In this document: piece after piece, positions 1-8,155 of the stretch | Position numbering within the stretch: the first letter of the stretch is position 1 | How the letters are laid out: each line of letters starts with the position of its first letter | Origin: Streptomyces natalensis ATCC 27448 | GTDB taxonomy: Bacteria; Actinomycetota; Actinomycetes; Streptomycetales; Streptomycetaceae | Length of the DNA: 64,000 nt | Assembly (NCBI RefSeq): GCF_000935125.1 | Contig: NZ_JRKI01000029.1 | Location: forward strand, 682,001 to 746,000 | Reading direction: 5' to 3' | Translations under genes and position numbers: made by a program | The notes under the pieces: model-generated | Told to the model about the DNA's origin: nothing | Database searches by the model: none | The model's input: the letters and a program-made list of their open reading frames with translations, nothing else

Positions 1-257
1 TCCAGCAGTTCGGCGTCGCGCCGTCCGCCGCCAAGGCGTCCTTCTCGCCGTTCCACGTGTACAACGACGAGATCACCATCGTCGGGTCGATGGCCGTACT
101 GCACAGCTTCGGGCGCGCCGTGGACCTGATGGCGAAGGGGGTCATCGACGCGGACACGATGCTCACGCACAGCTTCGGGCTGGCGGACTTCGGCTCCGCC
201 CTCCAGACGTTCAAGGACGGCTCCGGGCGCAAGATCCAGATCCGACCGCAGAGCTGA
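1..257 (+). CDS. Zinc-type (MDR) polyol/alcohol dehydrogenase, C-terminal end only
   Basis: The reading frame is open from position 3 and stops at TGA 255-257, so the gene begins before the window. The remaining 84 residues fit the C-terminal part of medium-chain zinc-dependent dehydrogenases: a strand ending in ITIVGSMAVLHSFGRAVDLM, a helix that resembles the segment before the catalytic-domain return, and the typical tail FGSALQTFKDGSGRKIQI. Proteins of this family oxidise polyols such as xylitol, arabinitol or sorbitol with NAD. The gene lies 43 bases upstream of a xylulokinase on the same strand, so the pair probably converts a pentitol to xylulose and then xylulose 5-phosphate. The substrate is inferred from this neighbour, because the zinc-binding and Rossmann parts lie outside the window. 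Confidence 0.8.
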   Translation, partial: QQFGVAPSAAKASFSPFHVYNDEITIVGSMAVLHSFGRAVDLMAKGVIDADTMLTHSFGLADFGSALQTFKDGSGRKIQIRPQS

Positions 258-300
258 ACTCCCTTACCCCTTGGTCTCGTTGCACGGAAGCGACATCGAC

Positions 301-1704
301 ATGCCCACAGTTGCCGGGGTGGATTCCTCCACCCAGTCCTGCAAGGTCGTCGTCTGCGACGCCGACACCGGGGAAGTACTGCACCGGGGCCGCGCCGCCC
401 ATCCCGAGGGCACCGAGGTCGCCCCCGAAGCCTGGTGGCGGGCGCTCCTCGAAGCGGGCAACGGCCTGCTGGAACGCGTCGATGCCCTCGCGGTCGCGGG
501 GCAGCAGCACGGCCTGGTCGCGCTGGACGCGACCGGACTGCCGGTGCGCGAGGCGCTGCTGTGGAACGACACCCGCTCGGCGCAGGCGGCGGCGGATCTG
601 GTCGATGAGCTCGGCGGGCCGGAGAAATGGGCCGAGGCGGTCGGCACCGTACCGGTGGCGGCCATCACCGTCGCCAAGCTGCGCTGGCTGGCCGCGCACG
701 AGCCGCGCCATGCGGACCGTACGGACCGGGTGCTGCTGCCGCACGACTGGCTGACCTGGCAGCTGTGCGGCGGCCCCGGTACGGGCGCAGAACCGGTCAC
801 CGACCGGGGCGACGCCTCGGGCACCGGTTACTGGTCCCCGGCCGAGGGCGCCTACCGCCGCGATCTGCTCGCCCTCGCCTTCGGCGGCCGTACCCCCGAA
901 CTGCCGCGGGTGCTCGGCCCCACCGAGGCGGCCGGCCGCACCCCGTACGGGGCGCTGGTGGCGGCCGGGACGGGCGACAACATGGGCGCGGCCCTGGGGC
1001 TGGGCATCCGGCCGGGCGATGTCGTCATCTCGCTGGGGACCAGCGGTACCGCCTTCGCCCTCACCGAGCACCCGGTGGGCGAACCCACCGGCGCCGTCGC
1101 CGGGTTCGCCGACGCCACCGGCCGCTATCTGCCCCTGGTGTGCACCCTGAACGCGGCCCGGGTCCTCAGCTCCACCGCCCGCATGCTCGGCATCGCCCTC
1201 GACGACCTCGGCCCCCTCGCCCGCGCGGCCGACCCGGGCGCCGGCGGCCTGGTTCTGCTCCCCTACCTGGGCGGCGAGCGGACCCCCAATCTCCCGGAGG
1301 CCGCGGGCAGTCTGATGGGCATGCGCAAGGCGAACATGCACCCGCCGAACTTCGCCCGCGCGGCCGTCGAGGGCATGTTGTGCAATATGGCCGACGCCCT
1401 CGACCGGCTGCGGGCCCAGGACGTCGAGGCGCGCCGCGTGCTGATCATCGGCGGTGCGGCCAAGGCGCCCGTGGTCGGCGAGATCGCCGCCGAGATCTTC
1501 GGTACCCCGGTCACCGTCCCCGAACCCGAGGAGTACGTGGCCCTGGGCGCGGCCCGGCAGGCCGCCTGGGCCCTGGCGGGGACGCCCGAACCGCCGCACT
1601 GGCCGGTGGCCGCGGCGCGGCAGATCCCCGCACCGGCCGACGGCACCGCCGGCCGTCGCATCCGGGAGGCGTATGCCGACGCGCGGTCGATGGTGTACGG
1701 CTGA
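301..1704 (+). CDS. xylB: Xylulokinase (FGGY carbohydrate kinase)
   Basis: A 467-residue FGGY kinase that phosphorylates D-xylulose with ATP in the cytoplasm. Visible signatures are the N-terminal phosphate-binding strand (GVDSSTQSCKVVV), GQQHG near residue 65, the substrate loop LLWNDTRS, DASGTGYW, the ADP-phosphate loop SLGTSGTAFAL and the C-terminal GGAAKAPVVGEI adenosine-binding region. Length is slightly below the usual 480-500. I chose the ATG at 301, which has GGAAG ten bases upstream and starts directly at the core fold; an in-frame TTG at 271 would add ten residues without family support. It follows the truncated polyol dehydrogenase by 43 bases and probably shares its transcript. 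Confidence 0.88.
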   Translation: MPTVAGVDSSTQSCKVVVCDADTGEVLHRGRAAHPEGTEVAPEAWWRALLEAGNGLLERVDALAVAGQQHGLVALDATGLPVREALLWNDTRSAQAAADLVDELGGPEKWAEAVGTVPVAAITVAKLRWLAAHEPRHADRTDRVLLPHDWLTWQLCGGPGTGAEPVTDRGDASGTGYWSPAEGAYRRDLLALAFGGRTPELPRVLGPTEAAGRTPYGALVAAGTGDNMGAALGLGIRPGDVVISLGTSGTAFALTEHPVGEPTGAVAGFADATGRYLPLVCTLNAARVLSSTARMLGIALDDLGPLARAADPGAGGLVLLPYLGGERTPNLPEAAGSLMGMRKANMHPPNFARAAVEGMLCNMADALDRLRAQDVEARRVLIIGGAAKAPVVGEIAAEIFGTPVTVPEPEEYVALGAARQAAWALAGTPEPPHWPVAAARQIPAPADGTAGRRIREAYADARSMVYG

Positions 1705-1917
1705 TCGGGGAAGCCGGTGTGTGCACGCTCCGGTTGCGGGGGCGGCGGAGCCGTGCGTGCCGCCGCCGAGGCCGCGTCGGGCGCCTGACAGAGGGCCCGC
1801 GGCCCCGGGGCGTGCCACCCACCGCGCTGACTGCTTAGGCCACTTGGCCCCAAGAGATGACCGCCATCACGTTGTTCCCGGTTTGCCGTGCTTCGATCTC
1901 GGCATGGAGGTACTGAC

Positions 1918-2916
1918 GTGATGATCGCTGCACATCGACAGCAGGACGCCGCGCAGGCGGGTACGCCCCGGCGGCGGGTACTGACCGCGGCCGCGCTGGC
2001 TCCGGTGCTGGCCGCGGCGCCGACCCCCGCCCGCGCCCTGTCCGTCCGGGACCCCGAGGCGGGCAGCGCCGCGCCGTCCGCGCCGGTGCAGACGAGCCTG
2101 GCCGACTGGTCGGGCGTCGCCGAAGCCCTCGGCCGGGAGGGCGACATGAAGCAGAACATGATGTATCACACCGCTTTCCCGCGCTATGACCTGCGCGTGG
2201 TCTCCCGCGGCATCGTCGTCCAGCCCGGCCTCGCCCTGGGCACGAACGTGTCCTTCGTCCGTTACCCCGACGGCTCGCTGATGATGGGCGATGTGGTGGT
2301 CTCCGAGCCCGAACTCCAGGGGTTCTCCGATGCCTTGCACGCGAACGAGATCTCCCAGACCGCCATCCACAAGCATCTGCTCTCCCAGAGCCCGGACATC
2401 TGGTGGATCCACATCCATGCGCACGGCGACGACCCGGACTCCCTGGCCCGGGGGCTGCGCGCCTCGCTCGACCGCACCAACACCCCGTCGGAGCCCACCA
2501 CGCCGCAGCAGCAGTCCGTCGACCTGGACACGGCGGGCATCGATGCCGCGCTGGAGACCAAGGGCATCGCCGACCACGGGATCTACCGCAGCCTCTTCGT
2601 CCGCCGCGAGACCATCACCGACGGCACCTGGGCGCTGCCGCCGGGCCTGGGCTCGACCAGCGCGTTCAGCTTCCAGCCGCTGGGCGGCGGCCGGGCCGCG
2701 GTCAGCGGCGACTGCGCGATGATCGCCGGCGAGGTCCAGAACGTCCTGGGCGCCCTCCGCCAGGCCGGGGCCCAGCTCGTCGAGCTGCACAACCACGGCC
2801 TGACGGACGAACCCCGGCTGTTCTTCACCCACTTCTGGGCCGAGGGCGACGCCGTGACGCTCGCCCACGCCCTGCGTCCGGCGGTGGAAGCCACGAATGT
2901 CGTGGCGGGCGGCTGA
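1918..2916 (+). CDS. DUF1259 (LppY/LpqO-type) exported protein
   Basis: About 332 residues. The N-terminus has a PRRRVLTAAALAPVLAAAPT run followed by ARALS, which reads as a twin-arginine-like or Sec signal peptide cleaved after about residue 40. The mature part fits the DUF1259 family, known from mycobacterial LppY/LpqO lipoproteins and of unknown function. Two related halves are recognisable, each with a SEPELQ/IHKHLL or ELHNHGL-type histidine segment (for example IWWIHIHAHGDD). No lipobox cysteine is visible, so unlike LpqO it is probably secreted rather than lipid-anchored. The start is GTG 1918 or ATG 1921; GGAGG at 1906-1910 is 7 bases from the GTG and 10 from the ATG. It converges with the hydrolase gene, with only six bases between the stops. 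Confidence 0.82.
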   Translation: MMIAAHRQQDAAQAGTPRRRVLTAAALAPVLAAAPTPARALSVRDPEAGSAAPSAPVQTSLADWSGVAEALGREGDMKQNMMYHTAFPRYDLRVVSRGIVVQPGLALGTNVSFVRYPDGSLMMGDVVVSEPELQGFSDALHANEISQTAIHKHLLSQSPDIWWIHIHAHGDDPDSLARGLRASLDRTNTPSEPTTPQQQSVDLDTAGIDAALETKGIADHGIYRSLFVRRETITDGTWALPPGLGSTSAFSFQPLGGGRAAVSGDCAMIAGEVQNVLGALRQAGAQLVELHNHGLTDEPRLFFTHFWAEGDAVTLAHALRPAVEATNVVAGG

Positions 2917-2922
2917 CGCGGG

Positions 2923-4611
2923 TCAGCGCAGGGGCAGCTCCAGCTCGGACGGGTCGGCCGCGGTCGAGCCGAACGAGACGGTGCTGCCCTTCGGCGTGCT
3001 GCCGCCGTACAGCGGGTCCTTGGTGTCCAGGACCAGCGCCAGCCGGTGCCCGGCGGGCACGTCGTAGGCGGTGGTGAAGAGCGAGACATCGAGCGGGAAT
3101 GCCTGCCCGGGACGCTTGCCGGACCAGCTCTGCGGGGCGTGGGAGATCAGCTTGCCCACCCCGAGGGCGTTGACGTCGTAGAGGTAGGCGAAGACCGTTC
3201 CCCGGGGGGCGGTGGCCGTGACCGTGGTGTGCAGGCGCGCGGCGCCGCGGAGGGCGTGCGTGGCCGCGTAGGGGGCCGACTGCCATACGGCGGCGGAGCG
3301 CTGCGGCAGCAGCGGGAGGAAGACGAGGGGCGGCAGACCGGCGAGCTGGTCCAGCGTGCCGGACAGTTCGGCGACGCCGCCGTCCGCTCCGGAGTCCGTG
3401 TCGCCGGCGACGGGCTTGTGCCAGCCCGGCCGGTCCGTGGTGCCGAGTTGTCCGTCGCCGGGGACACCCGGGTCGCCCAGCCGCAGACGTTCGGTGCGGG
3501 AGCTGATGGCGCGCCAGGTGGGGTAGTGCTCGGTCGCGCCGTTGTGCCGGACCTGGAGCTGGACCGCCTGGGGGGCGTCGCCTCGGCCGCCGGTGCCCTT
3601 GAGGTGGCTGTCGAGAAAGCGCCGGGCGCTCGTCCAGGTGGCGTTGTGCAGGCCCAGCAGGCTGGTCATTTCCTGGGTGGCGTGGTCCCCGGGGCGCAGT
3701 TCGAGGCGCTTGGGGCCGGTCAGCCGCTGGTAGAAGGCGGTCATCTGGCTGGGGTTGAAGATGCTGTCGCCCCAGGCGTTGGCCAGGAAGACGGCGGTGC
3801 CATGGGCGTTGATCCGGTCCACGTAGCGGGCCGGGGAGCGGGTCTGCGCCCAGGCGACGACCTTGGGGAGATCGCGGTCGGCGAAGAGGTCGGCCAGCAT
3901 GCGCGCGAATTCCGGGCTCTTGCGGCCGGTGGGGGTCTCGACGGCGGTGAGCAGGGCGGCGGCCTGGAGGTGCCGGGTCTGACCGCTGTAGAGCGAGTCG
4001 GTCAGGTCCGCCCAGCCGCTCAGGGACGCGACCGCCTTGATCCGGGGGTCGAAGGCGGCGCCCATCAGCGTCAGTCCGCCGCCCAGGGAGAGGCCCACCA
4101 TGCCGATGCGTTGGCGGTCGGCAGGTGTGTGGGCGAGCGCCCAGTCGATGACCGCGGACACGTCCTTGACGTCCTTGGGTCCGGCGACATCGACCTCGCC
4201 GCCCGACTGCCAGAAGCCGCGCACGGTGTAGGTGACGGCGATATAGCCGTCGGCGGCCAGCTGTTTGCCCTGGGCGACGTATTCCAGGTCGTTCTGGCCC
4301 CAGCTGGCGGGCTGGACGACCAGGGGGTAGCGGCCCTTGCGGTCGGCGCCGGGGGTGCCGGGAGCGGGAGTGAAGACGTTGGCCTTGAGGACGACGCCGT
4401 CCTTCATGCGGATGTCGACCCGGCGGAAGGACGGGGCGGTGTGCGCGGCGGAGGCGGCGGTGGCGGCCGCGGGGCCGGTGTGGGAGGCCGCCGACGCGGG
4501 GGTGGCAAGGAGGGTGCCGCACAGGGCAAATGCCGTGAGCAGTGCGGGAGTTGTCGCCCTGAGCCCCGGCCGGCCGCGGTATCGGCCGGCGGTACGGGGG
4601 GATCGCGCCAT
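2923..4611 (-). CDS. Secreted CocE/NonD-family (X-Pro dipeptidyl-peptidase-like) hydrolase
   Basis: A 562-residue serine hydrolase. A cleavable Sec signal ends near TPASA (residue 41). The alpha/beta-hydrolase domain starts at about residue 60 and carries the nucleophile in GLSLGGG (Ser175), an acidic region in NAWGDSIF and the histidine in PGDHAT. The last 180 residues form the beta-jelly-roll typical of the S15/CocE family (VPAGHRLALVLDTKDP). Members cleave N-terminal X-Pro dipeptides or ester bonds; the substrate here is unknown. The start at 4611 is supported by GGAG five bases upstream, although the frame is open 144 bases further. The 333 bases between this start and the next stop upstream (4945) form its promoter region. 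Confidence 0.85.
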   Translation of the reverse strand: MARSPRTAGRYRGRPGLRATTPALLTAFALCGTLLATPASAASHTGPAAATAASAAHTAPSFRRVDIRMKDGVVLKANVFTPAPGTPGADRKGRYPLVVQPASWGQNDLEYVAQGKQLAADGYIAVTYTVRGFWQSGGEVDVAGPKDVKDVSAVIDWALAHTPADRQRIGMVGLSLGGGLTLMGAAFDPRIKAVASLSGWADLTDSLYSGQTRHLQAAALLTAVETPTGRKSPEFARMLADLFADRDLPKVVAWAQTRSPARYVDRINAHGTAVFLANAWGDSIFNPSQMTAFYQRLTGPKRLELRPGDHATQEMTSLLGLHNATWTSARRFLDSHLKGTGGRGDAPQAVQLQVRHNGATEHYPTWRAISSRTERLRLGDPGVPGDGQLGTTDRPGWHKPVAGDTDSGADGGVAELSGTLDQLAGLPPLVFLPLLPQRSAAVWQSAPYAATHALRGAARLHTTVTATAPRGTVFAYLYDVNALGVGKLISHAPQSWSGKRPGQAFPLDVSLFTTAYDVPAGHRLALVLDTKDPLYGGSTPKGSTVSFGSTAADPSELELPLR

Positions 4612-4944
4612 CGGTGCTCCATCGGAATCTGACCGCAGTGCCACCATGGCACCCATCCGGTGCGGTGATCGGAAGCGTACGGGCGCGGCATCGCCCCTGG
4701 TGAGACGATGATCAGCCAAAGATACTCGCGGGTAATGCGGGGTGGCGGGAATCAAGTGCCATGGCCCGGCCCCCAGTTCCCGGTGCGTGCGTATGGGTGA
4801 AGCCCGGGGCGAGGTGGGCGCGCCAGAGGCGGGAAAGCGCCCGTGCGTCCCCCTTATAGCTGTGTGATCGATCCTTTTGATGTGACGAGAGTGACGCTCG
4901 CCCGCTTAGGCGTGCCGGATCCGGACGGGGGCGCGGCGTCGGAC
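4612..4944. other. Intergenic region upstream of the CocE-type hydrolase
   Basis: 333 bases lie between the hydrolase start and the end of the regulator gene, both on the minus strand. I see no convincing gene. Positions 4850-4890 are locally AT-richer (a TATAAG-like hexamer on the minus strand near 4857 and a run around gatccttttgatg), which could hold the hydrolase promoter. No clear hairpin for the regulator's terminator is evident. Confidence 0.35.
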
Positions 4945-6294
4945 TCAGCACGGGGTCGCCCGCAGGCGTTCGCGGAAGGCCCTGACGCGGGGGTTCCGCT
5001 CGTAGGGGGCGAGTTCTCGGAGCAGTCGGGGGACGGTGCCGTGCACGGAGCCCGCGGCGAGCTGCTGGTGGTGGCGCAGGACGTGGTGGCAGTGGTCGAC
5101 CGCCGCCTCGACCTGGTGGGTGGCCAGCAGGGTGTGGGCGAGCCGGGCGTGCAGCAGGGTGCGGGCCTTGTGGTGGTCGGCGGGCCGGGCGGCCAGCGAA
5201 CCTTCCAGCTCGGCCGCGGCGCCCTGGTGGTCGCCCAGGCGTGAGAGCACCTCGGCGCGCTGATAACGCAGGGCGGTTTCGGGATAGCTGGTGAAGGGGC
5301 CCTCCGGTCCCGTCGCCTGCGCCAGGTGCCGTTCGGCGGCCAGCAGATCTCCGGCGGACGCCCGGCCCTGGCCCGCACCGGCGAGGACGAGGGCCCGGCC
5401 CGCGTGGACGAAGGCCCGCGTGGCATGCGGGACGGCGCTGCCCGCGACATCGAGCGCCGCCTCGCCCAGGGCGACGGCCCGCTGGTGGTCGCCCAGCCGG
5501 TGGGTGTGCACGCTCAGACAGCGCAGCACGATCGCGTAACTGCCGCGGTCCCCGGCCGCACGGGCGAGTTCGAGGGCGAGGGAGTAGTAGTGCTGCGCGA
5601 GGCCGGCCTGGCCGACTTCGGAGGCGCGGCCGGCCAGCAGGAGGGTCAGCTGCGCGGCACCGGTGAACAGCGCCTGGCGGACCGACGGGTGGGCCGGAGC
5701 GGTGAGCAGCGGCACCACCTCCTCGCAGAGATGGACCGTCAGCGCCCGCCGGCCATGGGCACCGCCGTACTTCTCTCCCATCAGGACGCCGCAGACGGCC
5801 GCGTTCTCCAGCCGTGCCGCATCGGCGGCCGTCGCCTGCCGTACCCCGGGGGTGACGGGCGGGAGGGTCGGCGGCCGGGTTCCCCAGTGGGTGGGGACGT
5901 CGGGCCCGGCGGGGGCGACCGCGCGGGCCAGACGTGCGCGGCGGACGGGGTCGGCGTCCGCGCGGCACAGGGCGGCGAGCCGCTGCACCGGATCGTCGCT
6001 GCGCAGGAGCCGTGCCATCACCTCCGCTGCGTCGTCCGGTTCGGCGAGTCCGGTGTCCAGGGGGGTCAGCGTGCGGCCGAGGCGGCGGCCCAGTGCCTGG
6101 CCGACCAGTTCGCCGACCGGTGTGCGGGGGCGCGAGCCGTTGAGCCAGTGGGCCACCGAGGTCCGGTCGTAGCGCAGCCGGAGCCCGTGGGCGGCGCCCA
6201 GCGTATTGACGGCGCGGGCGAGATCCGCGGCGGTCCAGTCGGCCTCGGCCAGCAGCGCGGTGAGAAGGCGGTTGGGGTCACGGCGGGGATTCAT
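4945..6294 (-). CDS. HTH-TPR transcriptional regulator (paralogue of the gene at 6645)
   Basis: 449 residues. The N-terminal 75 residues form a helix-turn-helix-like domain (LTALLAEADWTAADLARAVN, then YDRTSVAHWLNGSRPR). The rest is alpha-helical with degenerate tetratricopeptide repeats (QHYYSLALELARAAGD, HQRAVALGEAALDVAG, HQGAAAELEGSL). This layout occurs in Streptomyces regulators of the NsdA-like type that control development or antibiotics. The N-termini of this protein and the divergent neighbour align closely (ALLAEA-WT-A-LAR-VN, YDRT-VAHWL-G), so they are paralogues transcribed away from a shared 350-base region. I chose ATG 6294 because it gives the N-terminus equivalent to the paralogue; an in-frame ATG at 6315 is possible. 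It probably controls the acyl-assembly operon at 8156-15661. Confidence 0.78.
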   Translation of the reverse strand: MNPRRDPNRLLTALLAEADWTAADLARAVNTLGAAHGLRLRYDRTSVAHWLNGSRPRTPVGELVGQALGRRLGRTLTPLDTGLAEPDDAAEVMARLLRSDDPVQRLAALCRADADPVRRARLARAVAPAGPDVPTHWGTRPPTLPPVTPGVRQATAADAARLENAAVCGVLMGEKYGGAHGRRALTVHLCEEVVPLLTAPAHPSVRQALFTGAAQLTLLLAGRASEVGQAGLAQHYYSLALELARAAGDRGSYAIVLRCLSVHTHRLGDHQRAVALGEAALDVAGSAVPHATRAFVHAGRALVLAGAGQGRASAGDLLAAERHLAQATGPEGPFTSYPETALRYQRAEVLSRLGDHQGAAAELEGSLAARPADHHKARTLLHARLAHTLLATHQVEAAVDHCHHVLRHHQQLAAGSVHGTVPRLLRELAPYERNPRVRAFRERLRATPC

Positions 6295-6644
6295 CAGGGT
6301 GCTGCCTCGCTCCATGCTGCGGCTCGGTGGGCCCTTTCGTCGTTCAACGTTCAACACGTTCACGCTTTGGGGCGCGGCCGGGCGTTCCACCCTGGCTCGT
6401 TTCATGGTTCCGTTAAGGGGCGGCCGTTGGCTATGGCCCGGTCACCCGTAGGGAGGATTTCCGGCCAGCCGCCGGTCATTCGCCGGGGAATTCCACGGGC
6501 GCCGCGGACGCATTGCCGGCCGTGCGCGTTGCCTCACCACGGGCAACAGCGGTCTCAGGCACGGCACATGGCAGCGCCTGAACTCCCGCGCCATTCGGCC
6601 CTTTGCGGACTTCCCCGGATCGCACCTTCCACCGGGAGCACCAG
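6295..6644. promoter_or_regulatory. Divergent promoter region of the two HTH-TPR regulators
   Basis: 350 non-coding bases separate the divergent starts. The region contains three copies of a GTTCAAC-type heptamer at 6342-6348, 6349-6355 and 6358-6364 (the last GTTCACG), the first two being perfect head-to-tail copies. Related TTTCAAC and GTTCAAT sequences occur at 8062-8068 and near 8111, in front of the biosynthetic operon. I infer an operator for one or both regulators. No clear -35/-10 pair could be assigned. Confidence 0.45.
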
Positions 6645-8012
6645 GTGCCGTCGTCACGCCGTCGTAACCAGAAATTACGGGCCCTGCTGGCAGAGGCCCA
6701 ATGGACGCAGGCCGCGCTGGCCCGTTCGGTCAATGCGCTCGCCGCGGAAATCGGCCTGGATCTGCACTACGACCGTACGGGCGTGGCCCATTGGCTCAGC
6801 GGTACGCAGCCGGCGCCACCGGTGCCGGACCTGATCGCGGAGTCGCTGACCCGGCGCCTGGGGCGGGCGGTCTCCCCCGGAGCCGCGGGGCTGCTCTCCC
6901 CGCCGTGCACACCGCCGGCCGGGCGGCCGGCCGAGGGCGGCTCCCCGGCCGGGACCGCGCTCACCGACGCATGCGCCCTGGAGAGCGACCCCACGCGCCG
7001 GACGGCCGCCAGGCTGGAGCCGTACCGGGAGGCGGAACTCGCGAAACTGGCGGACGATCAGCACGAACGGAGTCCTCGGCCCCCGGTGCCGCACGGCGGA
7101 GCGGACGACGGCGAGCTCGCCGTCGTCCGCTTCGCCGTCCGCTTCTATGCGACGTCCTTCAATGCGCACGGCGGTGGCAGCGCGCGCTCGGCGCTCGCCG
7201 CCTACCTCGCCGACGACATCGCGCCGCGGCTGCGCGAACCGGACGGCGACGCGGCGCACCGCGGCCTGCTGGTGGAGGCGTCCCGGCTGTCCTTCCTGCT
7301 GGCCCGGATGTACCAGGACGCATCCGTCCACGGCCTCGCCCAGCGCCATTTCACCACCGCGCTGCGGCTCGCCGAGGAGTCCGGGGACCCCACCGCACGC
7401 GCCGTCGTCCTGCGCGGACTGAGCGCCCAGGGGCTCGCGCTGGGCCACCGGCGCATGGCTCTGGATGCCGCCGAGGCCGCCGTGGCCGCCGCGCGGGCTC
7501 CGCACGCCGCGACCCAGGCGTTCCTGGCGTCCCAGCTCGCGGTGGCGCAGGCGGCCTGCGGAGTGCGCCGGGCGGCCCTCGCGTCGCTCGGCGTGGCCGA
7601 GCGCGCCCTGGAGGCACAGCAGCGCGGCGCCGGGCCGGGCGGGCCGTTCGCCGCGTACTCGCGCGCCTCGCTCGCGTTCCAGAGCGCCGAAGTCCTGCGG
7701 CACACGGGCGATCCGGCGGCCGCGCGCACCGAGCTGCACCGCTCGCTGGCGCGGCGGGCGGACGACGACCACCGGGGGCTGGCCCTGAGTTATGCCCGGC
7801 ACGCGGAAATCCTCGTCGGCCTCGGACATGTCGAGGAAGCCTGTGCGTCTTGGAACTCCTTTCTCGATCATTACGTTCATCTGCGGTCGGGCTCGGCGGA
7901 TCTCGCCGCGGCCCGGCTGCGGAAGCTGCTGATCTCCTTTCGGCGCGTTCCGGCGGCGGCCGCCGTGCTGCACCGTACGTGCGCCATGACGCAGCCGGCG
8001 CAGCGCTGCTGA
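6645..8012 (+). CDS. HTH-TPR transcriptional regulator (paralogue of the gene at 4945)
   Basis: 455 residues with an N-terminal HTH-like segment (LRALLAEAQWTQAALARSVN, then YDRTGVAHWLSGTQP) and a helical TPR-type C-terminal region (AQRHFTTALRLAEESGD, HRRMALDAAEAAV, PAAARTELHRSLARR). The GTG at 6645 is preferred: GGGAG at 6634-6638 sits six bases upstream and the resulting N-terminus matches the paralogue; a TTG at 6603 would add 14 unrelated residues. The gene ends 143 bases before the acyltransferase gene and points the same way. It is probably a pathway-specific regulator. This is inferred from position, since no ligand or target is known. Confidence 0.78.
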   Translation: MPSSRRRNQKLRALLAEAQWTQAALARSVNALAAEIGLDLHYDRTGVAHWLSGTQPAPPVPDLIAESLTRRLGRAVSPGAAGLLSPPCTPPAGRPAEGGSPAGTALTDACALESDPTRRTAARLEPYREAELAKLADDQHERSPRPPVPHGGADDGELAVVRFAVRFYATSFNAHGGGSARSALAAYLADDIAPRLREPDGDAAHRGLLVEASRLSFLLARMYQDASVHGLAQRHFTTALRLAEESGDPTARAVVLRGLSAQGLALGHRRMALDAAEAAVAAARAPHAATQAFLASQLAVAQAACGVRRAALASLGVAERALEAQQRGAGPGGPFAAYSRASLAFQSAEVLRHTGDPAAARTELHRSLARRADDDHRGLALSYARHAEILVGLGHVEEACASWNSFLDHYVHLRSGSADLAAARLRKLLISFRRVPAAAAVLHRTCAMTQPAQRC

Positions 8013-8024
8013 GCGCATGCGCCG

Positions 8025-8066
8025 CCGGTGCCTTCCCTCCTTTCACCGGTGCTTTCACTCCTTTCA
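8025..8066 (+). repeat. Two tandem 21-bp repeats upstream of the acyl-assembly operon
   Basis: CCGGTGCCTTCCCTCCTTTC plus A at 8025-8045 is followed directly by a second copy with two mismatches at 8046-8066. The copies lie about 90 bases before the first biosynthetic start, where an activator would bind. The repeat spacing is two DNA turns, so a dimeric or cooperative regulator is plausible. The function is inferred. Confidence 0.5.
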
Positions 8067-8155
8067 ACAGCCCCGGGCTCCGGAAACCGGCAATCGGCGT
8101 GAGGGCCGCTGTTCAATCGGTGAGCGGACGTCAACAGGAAAGGAGGGGTGGCGAG

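Noticed and set aside
271..300. TTG start for xylulokinase
   Set aside because: Ten residues of no family similarity; ATG 301 has a usable Shine-Dalgarno and starts at the fold.
6603..6644. TTG 6603 as start of the regulator
   Set aside because: The GTG at 6645 has a good ribosome site and aligns with the paralogue.
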